From Tyto alba (Eukaryota; Chordata; Aves; Strigiformes; Tytonidae), in assembly GCF_018691265.1 (NCBI RefSeq), contig NW_024881330.1:21353886-21417885 (forward strand): a DNA stretch of 64,000 bases, written 5' to 3'. The position numbers and the translations under genes were made by a program. Below the pieces are notes generated by a model. It made no database searches, was not told where the DNA came from, and was given only the letters and a program-made list of their open reading frames with translations. Below are positions 11,724 to 24,093 of the stretch, piece by piece. Within the stretch, counting starts at the first letter, position 1. Each line of letters opens with the position of its first letter.

Positions 11724-12328
11724 ATAAATATACTTATTAAGAAGGTCAATACTTGTCAAACAAACCACTCTCACTTTTACTGAAACGCTTCCATCTTCAG
11801 TCCTTTGAGTTTTCTATTTAGCTTAACTAAGTTTCAAAATTCCTGTTACATTTTTACAGCTATACTCAAGAGATACAATGTTACCTGTGCATACTGAACC
11901 TCTATAGTCTGTTATGTAAATTAGTCAAACTTCAGAAGTTTGGTCCAGATTGGAAGATTACACCAATTTGTGAGTGACTCCTTACATCTTCATTGTGGCA
12001 CCCAAGCACAATGAACCATCTCTCACTTTCAGAGTGGAACAAACTTTCTGACCATCATTTAACAACCAACTTAACAGAAAAAGGAATTACAAAGAGCTAC
12101 TCTTTGGACACTATAAATCCACACCAACCTGACATAACTGAGCTTAACAGCAAGAATAAAGTATAGAAGTATATTTCTCTAGAAAAAAAAAAAAAAAAAA
12201 TAGTAGTTATTTTTAAACACGCAAGTTCTTCCTGCAGCCACTCACTTTTAACATAAGTTGCATCAGGGGATCTGGTAGGAAGGAAACATTTTTATTAATT
12301 TTCCCCTTATCTGTAAGGAGAATGCTGA

Positions 12329-12351
12329 TTTTTTTTTTTTTTTTTTTTTTT
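12329..12351. repeat. Poly-T tract
   Basis: This is a run of about 23 T residues. A poly-A run of similar length lies about 130 bp upstream at 12183-12200. The stretch between could be an inserted unit, but no family was recognised. Confidence 0.9.
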
Positions 12352-13209
12352 CATTTACGTTCCTTGCCTGCAGGTAGCAGACCAAGAAAATCATATAGCA
12401 GAAATTTTTCCTTTTGATTAATTTCTTTCCATGTGTTATGTTATTTCTTATATATAATTGATTTCAGGTTTTGCTCGTAGCTGTACATCTTTTTTATATC
12501 TGTACCTACTGCCTTCCTTCAATCAAGAAAGTTGAAGGAAATTACCTGAATTTTGTTAAGTTTATTAAAAAAAGAGCTCTGTGAATATTTAAATTGAGTT
12601 TTGAAATGCTAATACAAGAAAGATATTAGAGAATTTTAATAGTAGGTTCAATTTGACCCACAGACTATTGTAGAAAGGGTCAAATTTTATTCAAATTATT
12701 TCTTTACAGCAAAAAATATGAACCCTTTGATTTTATAAAAGTAGATTAATATTCTTCACTGGTAGGTCTTCTGGCACTTCGGTGCATGAGAGTATTAACT
12801 GTGCTTGTATATAAACTTTTCAAAGACCCATAAATGTTCCAGTAATTTGGAACTTCACTTTCATTTATCCTCTTGTCTTTTCTCTTACCATTATCCAAGA
12901 GGCCACAACAGAACTGACAGTGCCTATAGTCAGTTTGCTCTTAGAGCCAAGGCAAATATTTCCAATCAATAAAAGTTAAATGATTAAGAAGAGATCATTC
13001 AAAACATGCATAGGGAGACATTAATTTCAAAAAATACGTGTGCTGTTAATGCCAACATTTCCTTTGCATGGGAAAATAGAAAAAAGATGTGCATGGAACA
13101 TAAGCTGCCAAGACCCTTGTAGTTAAATTTCAGACCTCAGTTTTCAAGTAGGGGCTCATTCCAAAATAGAGGTTTAGTTCTCCAATACCCTTATCTGTAA
13201 AACACTCAC

Positions 13210-13258
13210 CAGTTCTTCTACTATTGGAGCTCTATTTTGCAAGGTGCACCTTGTTTGG
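13210..13258 (-). CDS. Possible 49-nt internal exon (unidentified gene)
   Basis: On the minus strand an acceptor with a good pyrimidine tract (TCCTTTCTGACTTCTTTGAG) precedes 49 bases that end at a strong donor, CTG|GTGAGT. One frame is open, starting with one base of a split codon and ending on a codon boundary, and reads QTRCTLQNRAPIVEEL. Its phase fits the end of the candidate at 32747-32822 but does not fit the start of the exon at 4650-4808, so at least one exon would be missing or one call is wrong. The overlapping plus-strand frame (13201-13464) is also open, which weakens the argument. Confidence 0.2.
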
Positions 13259-13997
13259 CTCAAAGAAGTCAGAAAGGACATATTTACCCTGTAGATGAAC
13301 CTGAAGGTTTATTGATTTTACCTCAACATGAGCACAGAGAGAATACAGAAAAAAGGCAAGTGGTATGTGGTACTGTTATTACACAACATGTACTTGCAGA
13401 ATTAATCATGAAAGATCATACTCATTTACCAAATGAAGAGTATGATGTTTTGCCAAAGAACTGAAACTGTTTTGAAATACGAGTATTATGAAAGACACTT
13501 ACAGAATCTTCCTCTCCTCAGATCTTCCCACCTGCTGGCAAAGTGTTGCACAGTACTATAAAACCCTCAAGGTAGGGATCTTTCTACGTGTATCTCTAAA
13601 TGTCATAAGAAATGACATTTTTTTTTAAGATACAATGCACACAGTGACAGTACGAAAGATTTAATAGTTGCAACTTCATTCTGGAATTCCTACTTCCAGG
13701 AATAAAGGTCAGTGGAATTTTTAATAGTGACTTCCTTGGTACTAGAATGCCAATATGACTGCAAAACCAATAGCAGTGAAGGGGTATGAATTCAGAGGCA
13801 TCTTTACCAATCCCATGCCATCATATCAAAATAAAACCTACAAAGCATTTTTCAATACCCTAAAGAATGAAACAGAAGGTTATTTGGATCTACTAGAGTT
13901 CGCAATATTGTTCTGTCTTCTGACAAAAAGTGATAGTGTAAGTTTCATTTTGGGAAGGGCTTTTAAAAAAATCATTAATTGTGTTTTATCTTTCCAG

Positions 13998-14050
13998 ATG
14001 ATATAAATACCAGAAATAACAGTATCTGTTCTTGCTCTAGGGTAAAGCAG
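13998..14050 (+). CDS. Possible 53-nt internal exon (unidentified gene)
   Basis: A very good acceptor (TTGTGTTTTATCTTTCCAG) precedes 53 bases ending at AAAGCAG|GTAATT. One frame is open: two bases of a split codon, then DINTRNNSICSCSRVKQ, ending in phase 0. That ending phase matches the plus-strand candidate 530 bp downstream at 14580-14636. The donor is only moderate and the peptide is not recognised. Confidence 0.18.
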
Positions 14051-14579
14051 GTAATTGAAATATAGAAAGTGATTTAAACTAGAAAAGAAGGGGGAAGAGG
14101 TATGCATCAGTAAGTCACCTACTGTACAGTCACTGATCCTGATTCAGCTGCTATTTTTCTTCCTGAATCGAGAACTAAAATAGCCCATTAGGTCTAAACT
14201 TTAAAATTTTCTCAACATTTATACATGTTAGGAGAACTGTATCACATCTTTCAGCAAGTTATGAGCCTCAGTCCCATGATTTTTCAATAAGCATTTCGGA
14301 GGATCCTCCTAAAAACCTTTTTATGTCCTTGGGAATACAGATCTTTGCTCCTAACAATCTCTTACTTGAGCCCACTTCAGTCCTTTCACATGTGTCACCA
14401 GTTCTCTTGCCTGATTTAACAGAAAAACCTTGGGACAACAGGTAATTAATACCTTGTTACAATTAAATGTGCATTAGACTAATTTCTTGTGTCTACTTTT
14501 GCTTAATCCATGTAGTGTCAATAAGACAAATTTACAAGGCCTGTCATAATGGCTAAAAGATCTGTGTTTTTTACCACAG

Positions 14580-14636
14580 AGTGTTAATGCACCTGAGCTA
14601 GGATTGAAACACAAGGTGTCAGTGAAGAAAATTCAG
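14580..14636 (+). CDS. Possible 57-nt internal exon (unidentified gene)
   Basis: The acceptor TCTGTGTTTTTTACCACAG (14561-14579) and the near-perfect donor TTCAG|GTAAGTC (14637 on) enclose 57 bases. Only one frame is open, phase 0 at both ends, and it encodes SVNAPELGLKHKVSVKKIQ. Both other frames contain stops. Splice-site quality on both sides and an exact multiple of three make this the best plus-strand candidate. The peptide is basic and could be an alternatively included cassette, but no family is recognised and the length is too short for composition to help. Confidence 0.33.
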
Positions 14637-17358
14637 GTAAGTCAATCCCTACACAGGAGTTTACCTAACAGTGAAACCGAATTGCTTTTCTCTACTGTGT
14701 TTTCATTTAACCAATTTGTTTGTATAAGCTGCCCAATTTGAAACATTTTGATATGCTCAGGGCCCAAACATTCAGTGAAAAGCACTGACAGTGAGCATTA
14801 AAGAGCACATTTTATTGACTAGGAATGGACAGTAAGCTTCATAAGCTGTTTATTATTTCTTTCCTTTTGTCTACTATATTTACAGCAGCACTGGCACTTC
14901 AATATTTTTTTTTTTTTTAGAACAAACATTATACTATTATATTAGAGAGGAAGAAAACAGAAATATCCACAAAAAAAAAAAAAAAAGGCAACCCAAACCC
15001 AAATCATTAACTACTTTCCTACATGAAAGATTTCAGAAAGAAGTTGATTCCAGTTGAAATCAGACTTTGGAAACTATTAACAGGTGCTAACAATGATAAA
15101 AATAATTTCAGGAACTGTACCTACTGATTGTTCTAGCTCTGTTCCTCCTACTACTGTCACATCTTGATCATTCATTTATCAATTTAATCAGCCACACTTG
15201 CAACTTCCAAGATTGACAATGAACTCTTCTCTGAAAGTACTCATTGTTAGAAGGTGGCATCTCAGACATTCAAGATTGTAACTTCTTGTACGCTATAGAT
15301 CATAGCAAAATAAATTAGGAGGATCAAATTTTCATAGAGGTCTTGTTGAACACAAAGATATGGAGTGAGAAGACTTACTGTCTCTCTCAGCTGTCTTAAT
15401 TCTACCTACAGTCGTAACAGCTTCACAGCAAATGCTCCGCAGCAGATGCTTCTCTGTATTTCCGGTGGTACAAGAGGAGGAAGAGAAGAACAGAGGTGAC
15501 AAGATGAGTATCCTGACTCAACATCCTACTAAAATCACAGCAGCAACACATAACTACCACAGTACCACAGTGCACCAATTTTTTCTAACAGAATTTTTAA
15601 CTAAAGCCTACAAAGCAAACAGGAGGTTGGGCATAAAGCTCTCAGAGGTGGATCCATGATGCTTGTAGATAACCTTCTATATTAGGAATAATTTTGCAAT
15701 GGTACTTTTATCAGTAGTTTTCTTAAATGTAATAATGCAAACAAGAAAAAATTCCTGTTAGCTTATACAGAAATATTATCCCTGAAGCATCTTTCCCTGG
15801 ATTATGGTATATTTTATAGTTTTTAAACTCATCATTTATTTCTGTATGATTCCTATCCACTAACTTTTACAAAACAATTTTTGAAAGTACTGGCAATCTA
15901 ATTTGAAATATTGACAATGTAATTTGCCCCATGATACATGGCTAACATTGATGCAAACATTATCCAGTTCCAGTGGATTGTTTCAGCCAGATAAGTATGA
16001 AAATAATGTTTAAATTTATAGGCTTAGAAAAAAAAAAAAAAAAAGAAATGAAAGCATTGTTTTTGTAAAAAGATGGCTTTTTAATTCTATTTCTTTCACT
16101 AAAATTATATGTATCTATATAAAATTTGAATATTTGATGTTTCATACATCTATAAGAAGTGCCATTTATTTTTATATCTATACAAATGTATAAAAATGAA
16201 AAAATGTATGAGATATTTGGAAGTGTGTTTTTTTTTAACATACATTCACAGTTTTCTACAGGTAAGGTATTGTAAGTTTTGATATTCACCTTTTCAATAA
16301 AGAAAACTCCCTCCTCTTGCATCTTACAACCAATAAAGCACATGAAAATTAAAGGTGCAATTTTAGGAAAATACTCAGACTCCCACTTCACTTTGCTTTA
16401 CTCCTGTAGGGTTTTTTTTTACTCAACCTAAGAGAACAAGGAATAGACACATCCATACCAACCAGTCAACACTTGTCAAATAACTTCTATGGCATCCTGC
16501 TCCAAACAGTTCAGTGAAATCCTCGGAGGATTCACAATGCAGAAGTTTTCAGTGAATCCTTTCCTCCAGACATAGCAAACTGTGGTACTGGTAAGCAACA
16601 GAAGCTTCTTTGTGTATCCTAATCTCACCATTCAGGACCTCAAACATGGAAGTAACACGCTGCCTGTTACTCAGGAAGCCTTTCTCTACAGCCTTTACCA
16701 AGTACTGCTATAGCAAAGCAGTTTCAAACACCATATGCCAAATGAATAGGATGAATTTTATCTCACACACGGCCAAGTCATGCTCAGAGCATAAAGCTTT
16801 TCAGACCAATGAAGGCAGCAAAAGTTCACTTTCTACCTCCAACTCCAATACAGTTCTTATTCCAAACACAGAACTTCTTTGGCAGTCATGAGTAGTGAGT
16901 GACAGATACTGGTATTTGCTAATCACTGTTCTCACTCACCTGCTGGAGGGAAAAATGTGATGCAAGTAGCAGCACTTTGAAGGCACTAATGATGCTGCTG
17001 CAGTGCATTTAATGGCCAGCATGTTAGCTACGATGAAAGAGGAACCTCACATCAAGTACATTAAGGGATCAGAGGAATACATACTCATTACTCACTGTAA
17101 TTTTGCATCCCCAGCTTCAAGACAAAATACTCACATTTTTCTCATACAGCAAAGACACCCTATATTGCTATGGAAAATTAAGGGGTCTTTTTTATTCTGT
17201 TTATTTAATAATTTCTATTTTTGTATGTAGCTGCAGATTATTCCTGTTCATCTTTTGTTTCTAGCTGCATTTCCTCAGATGGAAACTGGTCTCTCATCTC
17301 CTTACGTCATCATGCAATTAAATCAAAAAAGCAGAAAAAAGGAATCTGCACTTTTTAG
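14637..17358. other. Gene-free AT-rich stretch
   Basis: Poly-A runs lie at 14971-14986 and 16028-16044. The longest open frame in the window, on the minus strand at 15960-16391, is low in complexity (Phe-, Ile- and Asn-rich with poly-Phe from an A/T run) and is taken as chance. A minus-strand donor CAGCAG|GTGAGT near 16935 has an upstream acceptor (CTTTCATCGTAG), but the enclosed frame is unconvincing. Confidence 0.4.
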
Positions 17359-17397
17359 GTCCAGAAATCAGCAGCGAACTCATGACTTCTCTCACAG
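17359..17397 (+). CDS. Possible 39-nt microexon (weak)
   Basis: The acceptor ATCTGCACTTTTTAG and donor CTCACAG|GTAGCT enclose 39 bases. Two frames are open; the phase-1 frame reads PEISSELMTSLT. The donor is mediocre and two of three frames being open gives little discrimination, so this may well be chance. Confidence 0.12.
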
Positions 17398-20164
17398 GTA
17401 GCTATTTCTCTTCAAATTATTATTGCTTTTTTCCTCCATCTTTTCTAATGTAACCAAACAGACTATACTGCAGAAAAATGAGCTGAAAGACAGCCCAAAT
17501 TCGATCTCTAATAACATTATCAAAGCTACAGAGCTTGAATTCATTGCCAACTTGGATTAGACCTCAATGAAAAGTAAACGTGCCTAAATCAATCCATAAC
17601 TCAATGACATAGTTAAAGGAAAAACTTAAAAACACAGCAGGTGATATAACAGACATGCATGGAAAAACACGCCATGTTTAGGGTAACTGGTAGTTCTAAA
17701 GTAACAGCAAAGGAAAGGAGATGTTAGGAATTAGTTAAATCACAAACTTCATAATCTTTGTCTATCAGATGCATACTAGAATGAATGGTAGTATAGTTTA
17801 CTGAGATTCTTGTAATTTGAAAAATATAATTAAAAAACTACTTAAGAGTATGTAAGAGAAATAGAATTATATATTTAGGTACTTGTATTCTTAGAGTTTT
17901 GAATTGGAAATAACTACATGGGATTCATTATTTTTAATCCCATGATGGAGTTTATCAATATGTAGAACAAAATTGAAGGGTCTCAAATTAGAACTAAATC
18001 CTTAGATCAGATTGTAAGATAAATTAGTAGTATATATTTTTAATAGAAACCAAATAATCTGAAAAAAATCAGGTGGAATAAAATGCTGTATTTAGCCACA
18101 ACAAGCCATAAATTGGGCATCAGCAGTGTCCCTCCTGTGTAAAGCAATCCCAAGCAATGAAAAGGAATATCAATTCATAGTTCTCTTTCAGTGAATATTC
18201 AGATCTCATTTTGCCTACTAGATTGTCAGTTATGATTAGTTACAATAATACCAATTACTGTAGTTTACAATGATGCACCATAAGCATGAAATATGTTTTG
18301 TTTTTTTAAGATCTTCAAAGAATAACAGCATTACAGCATTTATTGTGTTAACTGAAAATATAATTGACTACTAACTTGTGCTTTATCAGCACGTACATCT
18401 TACAATCGCCATGAAAAAAAATTTACTTCATCATATCTCAGGAATATGGAATATAAGCATGCTGTAGTCTAGGTCACATACACAATAGGATTTATTGAAA
18501 AATAACATTTATGTCATTTACAGTTATATATCTTTATACATATAGGTATATAAACCAAAAAATACAAATAAGCAAACTACACTTTTTAAAATAAACTAGA
18601 AGGGCATGTTATAACATACTTGATTTCTTTAATATCCCTCCTCAGTTTTTTGCTACTTTAATTTGATTCCTCACTGGTAGGAATTGCAAGGTTGCACAAA
18701 ATACATTGCATTTTCCCTAGAGTTGGCATAACCTGCTGGTTTTCTGAGTTAATCACTAATTAATAATTTGAAAACACAAAGTCATTATGTCATTTCCAGA
18801 CAATGAGCTTTTAAATGGTGCATGTTATGTCCTCGCCTTTTCAGCAAGAAAAAAAAAAGTTTTTTCCTCTGGAAACCAGATGGCTGTTAAGTGTTATTAT
18901 GAGGCTATGTAAATCTCAAAGCAATAAGCACCAAATCAAAACAAGAATTCATCCTCCTCTCATCATGATTGTTGTTTTGCTGAACCAACTTGTGGAATAA
19001 GACAACTCCTACAAATTAGGCCACTGGATGCTTTGGCAATGATGAGTCAACAACCCATCTCCTCTTTCTTTTTCATAGCAAATAAGAGCTCTGAAAACAT
19101 TTCCATCTTTACTTTCAACCTTCCTGATATCTTATTCTACATGCCAGACTTAAATGAGGCAATCTTATTCCAGACTGAGTCTTCTCAGTAAATTTACCTG
19201 AAAACTTTACTGGCTCCACAACTTACCATTTGATTATCAAAATATCCTTGATGGGCTTATGTTTGGTTTGGCCAAGGTTTTTCCCTAACAGAAAAGAGAT
19301 CCAGAAGAGTTATTTGTTATTTTCTCTCATTTGGAAAGTAAACATCTACACCTTCATGGAAGTGCCAGTTTCACCCTACACTTCAAAGAAGCCTTTCAAA
19401 GTTCAACTAATACAGCTGCTTCACTTTGCAGTACTCTATTTTACAAAACTTGCAGATTCAATAATCTTAAATTGCTAGGGCTGACCAAAAAGAAAAACTA
19501 AGAAACTAAATGCCAAATACTGCTTTCCAAAGCAAATGAGCTTCTAAATACTCAGAAGTACCTTAACTGACAGAACTTGTACTTTTAAAAAATTTCTGTG
19601 GAACTAAATGTTTTGAAAATGTCTGTATGGGAAGAAACTGTAAACAAAAAAAAATAATTATGTATTGGAAAGTCATTCTATACGTCCTAGTCCTATTTTT
19701 CCTCCTTGCTTTTATGTTTTTCCATTATACTTTCACTACTGTTAAATTTTAGTATTGAATTTTATTATTTTGTATTTTAAATCCTTACACATGGCATTTA
19801 ACATTTATGGAAACATCTCAGTATTCTTACATCATAATGTTTCCTATTTTTATTAACATGTTAAAAATAAAACATTTCCAGATACTAGCTACTATGAGAT
19901 TGTATCATTTTATGATGAGAATAAGAGCAGTGACAATTATGTACTACTGCTATTGTTTTATCATTAAATAATGTCAAACTATGACTAAAGAACTAATCCA
20001 CAAAATAAATTGAAACTCTTTTCCCCAACAGACTTCTTGTCAAATGTAATACCCTTTAATGAAAAAAAAAAAAAAAAAAAATCTCATTTGCCAAAACATT
20101 TTCCAATAAATAATTGCCCCTTTTTAAAATTTCCTGACATAGCTGATAACATATCTGTCCAATC
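17398..20164. other. Gene-free AT-rich stretch
   Basis: Nothing was supported beyond a poly-A run at 20062-20081. Open frames are short and lack splice context. Confidence 0.4.
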
Positions 20165-20243
20165 TAAGTGACCATGTCTGAGCAGGGAGGTTAGACAAGA
20201 TACCTCCAGAGGTCCCTTCCAACAATCATTCTGCAATTCTATA
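20165..20243 (+). mobile_element. CR1 LINE 3'-end fragment
   Basis: The stretch CTGAGCAGGGAGGTTAGAC followed by AAGATACCTCCAGAGGTCCC and TTCCAACAATCATTCTGCAA matches the well-known 3' tail of avian and reptilian CR1 elements, in which GGTTGGACTAGATGATCTCC leads to AGAGGTCCCTTCCAACC and short ATTCT(G/A)TG repeats. Only the last 80 bases or so are present, as is typical of 5'-truncated CR1 insertions. It carries no coding capacity. Confidence 0.88.
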
Positions 20244-23200
20244 TTAATACCAGGGGGTGCCGAACATTTTCTTGTACTATTTCATCAAGAGCCAAAACCA
20301 ACAGAGCACTCTATATATTCTAGCACTTCCAACCCCAACATCAAATAGACTTCAAGGTGAAAAAGTAAGAAGAGTATTCTTGAATTTCTCCAAAACTGTC
20401 AAATCGAGTAAATGTTCTAGTGTGATTTTATTTACATACATGCCATTTGTACCTCACTGAGGCAATAGTTCCAACAGATCCATGAATGCAATCAACACTG
20501 CCTGCATGTGGGCCATTGAAGGTTTGACTGCACATTAAAGTTCATGACTCCATATTTCCTTCAGTTTTACACTGTAAGTGCATTTCTTCTGTCTGCTGGT
20601 GTCCTACTTTAAGCTTGTGAAAATTTCACTGACACTCCTCATGTGATATTCTTCATACATGCAGAAGCACATCCGTAGAAAGGCAAAGCTCAATTTAAGT
20701 GCATGTTGCAACTTAAATTTACTGCAAAAAACGTTTCTTATAAACCTAGAGCCTGCACACTGTGTAACTGCTGAAATGTAAGGGTGAACTTATTTTTGTA
20801 ATAGTGGAAGTCATGGTTTTTATAATATAATATAATATATGCAGCACCTGTTTAACTTTGAAAGTATAACATTTAGAGGTTTAGTATGTTTAATAATCGC
20901 ACAAAATCCACTTCAGTATTTTGTTTAATGTTGCACAAGATAGTCATAAAAGAATAATGCTTAATTAATTGAATTCGGTACCACTGAACTCAGCCTGTAA
21001 GAAGGCCAATTATACCATGCCAGTGCTGACCTGGAAACACAGAACTGATCCTCTGATATTGTTATCATACTTTGGCCATTTCAGTTTTAATGATTGAGAT
21101 GCTGCTTTTACACTACTTCCTTAAAAGAATTATTCGTTAATGGAAAAGAAGTTACTATTGTGTTTTGCCTAATGTTCAATGAAAATTTCCTTTTCAGTTT
21201 CAATCCATTCCTCTTCATTATAACTCCTCTAAAGACACTACGTTTTTTTAGATGCTTATACCTTCAAATACTAACAACCTTTTGGCATGAGCCTTTACTA
21301 AAAGGCAAGTGTTCTTAGAATTTAATCTTTCTCATACTACGTAAGTCTAAGAGTTATTCAGATATATCACTGCTTGATCCTTTGAGCGCCCTCCTCTTTA
21401 TTCCTTACATCTTCTGGTACTGAGAAGAACTGAATATAGCACAAATTCTGCATATAGTTTCTTCTTTGCACTGATCAAAAATGCAAAAAATAGCAACATT
21501 ATGTGAGACTGTCACACCACAAAAAGCTCTGGAAAAAGAGAGGGAACCCGTGAGACTTGCAGTAGAACAAGTATCCAGGACTAAACTAGGGGTTGAATCA
21601 GATGTTATCCATTACAGACACACAGACTACCAGCTCAAGTAAGTTGTGCTATTAAACACTGCCAATTTCAAGACTGCTTTTAGAAGAAGTGGTCTGAAAT
21701 CAAAGAATAAAATGTAATAGCAATATTGATAATAATGGTCAGCTGTGGTTAATAATACAGAAGGAAACACTAAAAACAGGTCACTGCACTGCTTGACACA
21801 GGCTGTATAACATTGCCATGCCATATGGTAACAGAAATTATTCTGAAAATAAATAGATTTTCAAGATGGACACCTTTATAAAAGAGACACTGCTACTAAA
21901 AATAGAAGTATAAAACACTATAGTCTGCAATAATATGAAATGCCACTGTGCATTACAATATTTTGTTACACCTGTGGATGAAGAGTAAGGAACAGAGGAA
22001 CTGTGTCTTATCTCCCCAGTTCATGCCAAAGAACTTTAATTTATTTAGAGATTTGCAAGGTAAGAAAACCAGACCATGGAATGGCAGTCAGAAGCTGATG
22101 TTCATTTTTACTGGTTAATAATTTTCTTTTATGTTTTATTTTCCTCCTCCTCTCCTCTGCCACTCAACTGTCAAATACAATAGTTCAATATACTTTAATT
22201 TTAAGTATTTGACAGTGGATTTATATATCATGACTATCAATAACATTAGACTATTATGCCAGTGCTACTGGAGAAGCTATTGTTATCACATCACTACTGA
22301 CATTTAATTGCTATTTATTTAGCACAAGGCTGTTGGATTTTGTTTTTCTTTTTATGTACCCTTTTAAGAGTTTTCTTGAGGTCCTAGCAAAAGAAACACT
22401 CAGAATAGGATTTTTTTTTCTCATCATCAATATCCAGACTTGAAATATCCTTAAGGATTATTTTGTTGCCAGTCAATGTCTTAAGATGTCCTTCCAGTTT
22501 TCTCTGGCAAGCAATATCAAATTTCAGCAAGTAGTACACAAGCAAACCAATATAGTTGTGCCTTCACCAAAACAAGTAATACCAGATGAAGGAATCTGTT
22601 GGGCTTTTTTAACTTAGAAAAGAAAGCAACAGGGTGAGGGGGAAAGGTTGTGAACAGAAATTTGGATCAGTCTTCAAAAAAATATGTATGCTTTATTCCC
22701 TGTCACCAGACTCTCTCACGGTGCTCTCTTCCTCACATGCTTTGCAGGCACCCATCATGACATTTGTAAGCCTTTGTGCCTAGAACCAAATACTTTTCAA
22801 ATCTCACACTTTGTGGGGCACAGCCTTCCAACATAAGGTACAAACATAAACATGACACATTTGGTTTAAGCCTTAGAGCCAAGAACAGGGTAAGACAGAA
22901 GAGCCTACTGTTGCTAGCCATTGTCAGGGAGAGGGCACTTTGATCTAGACCAGTACAGCTGATTAATGACCACACACATGCAGGAGACTGTACTACCAAG
23001 AAAATATCCTTTGTTAGAATGAAATGCATAGAAAAACAAAATCATTTTGGAGTATGTCTAGTATCACATAGAACTAAGTTGTTCTGTGTTGGTAGATCCA
23101 CTAATTAATTATTTTTATAAATTTAATGAAAAATAAATTAAACTAATTAATTGATATTCTTTAACAAACTTGTATTCAACTAGTTCGTGTTAGTTATTTC

Positions 23201-24063
23201 TTTGCTCTGGTTATTACCAGTGTACTCTACTACTCTAGAAGAATCAACACTTTGACAGTTATCCCCTTCAAAATCATATGTATCTTATTCTTGATGGACG
23301 AAGATATTCATAACACCAACAGTTTTTTATGAAGAACTTCATCAAACTAGTTACATGAAAGGTAAGAGGAAATGAGTACTACTAGTAGAACAAAAAAAGG
23401 TTAACTTCAGGTACATTTTGAGAAAAATTAATCAGGGACAAGCGGGACAAGCATTTTAAAATTAAGCCTTATTATCTGACTGAAACAAAGCTACAGAGTG
23501 AGAATTGCAAAATGGAAAATACTTAGAAATATCTTCTTTTAACTAAATGGCAAAAAGGAAATCAGACTGGTTTGTAAATATCTTGGAAAATTCTGTAGCT
23601 AAGTACTATTATGTTCTTGCATAAGACTTAACCTAAAGAAAACTACTTCTATGCTTTTAAAAACATGAGTTTTCTTTAAAATCTTTACAAAAGACTAATT
23701 CCTGGTAGTGGCAGAGATGGGGTGGCATGAAAAGGAGGGAAACTTTTCACAAAGGTTTGATGCTTTTTAACACAATTTAATATAAAACTAATTTTGTGAG
23801 AGGTTTACTAATTGACAGTGCTTAATGCTAGCATTCTAAGTAATTTATACACCAAGTCTAGAAGCCTTTTGGTTTTTATGTTTTTATGGTTTTGGTTTTG
23901 TTTTTTGTTTTGTTTTGTTTTGTTTTTTTGTTTGTTTTTAATGTGATTACAGGTATAAAAATATATATATAAAAACTAGTGAGTATAGAAGATACATAAT
24001 TTCATTCGTATATTACTTCCAGTGAAAATCATCACTGGAACAATAAAAATATGTGGTGTTTAC
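20244..24063. other. Gene-free AT-rich stretch
   Basis: A 40-base open segment at 22020-22059 sits between a good acceptor (GTCTTATCTCCCCAG) and donor (GCAAG|GTAAGA), but two frames are open and it is too short to call. A (TTTTG)n tract lies at 23888-23939, an AT-rich imperfect inverted repeat at about 23100-23152 and a 9-bp-arm hairpin at 24017-24040. Confidence 0.4.
23888..23939. repeat. (TTTTG)n microsatellite
   Basis: T-rich sequence with repeated TTTTG units. This is simple sequence; no retroposon body is recognised on either side. Confidence 0.9.
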
Positions 24064-24093
24064 CTGATGAAGATTCATTCTCTTTGAAAAAGT
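24064..24093 (-). CDS. Possible 30-nt microexon (weak)
   Basis: On the minus strand the acceptor AAATGTTCTCTTCCAG and donor ATCAG|GTAAAC enclose 30 bases. The phase-1 frame (two bases in, one base out) reads FFKENESSS and would join in frame to the acidic exon at 4650-4808, which has the same phase and a similar acidic/serine character. A second frame is also open. The phase and composition agreement are suggestive only. Confidence 0.17.

Larger units (their letters stand above)
9580..13205. other. Gene-free AT-rich stretch
   Basis: No supported exon was found. It contains an A-rich tract at 11680-11723, a poly-A at 12183-12200, a poly-T at 12329-12351, and short perfect hairpins at 10862-10881 and 12514-12540. 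Confidence 0.4.

Noticed and set aside
13201..13464. Plus-strand 87-codon open stretch
   Set aside because: Looks partly coding-like but lacks a pyrimidine-tract acceptor and ends in a stop without a poly(A) context; it competes with a better-spliced minus-strand segment.
15960..16391. Longest open frame (143 codons, minus strand)
   Set aside because: Low-complexity Phe/Ile/Asn-rich peptide driven by AT content and a poly-A/T run; no splice sites or promoter.
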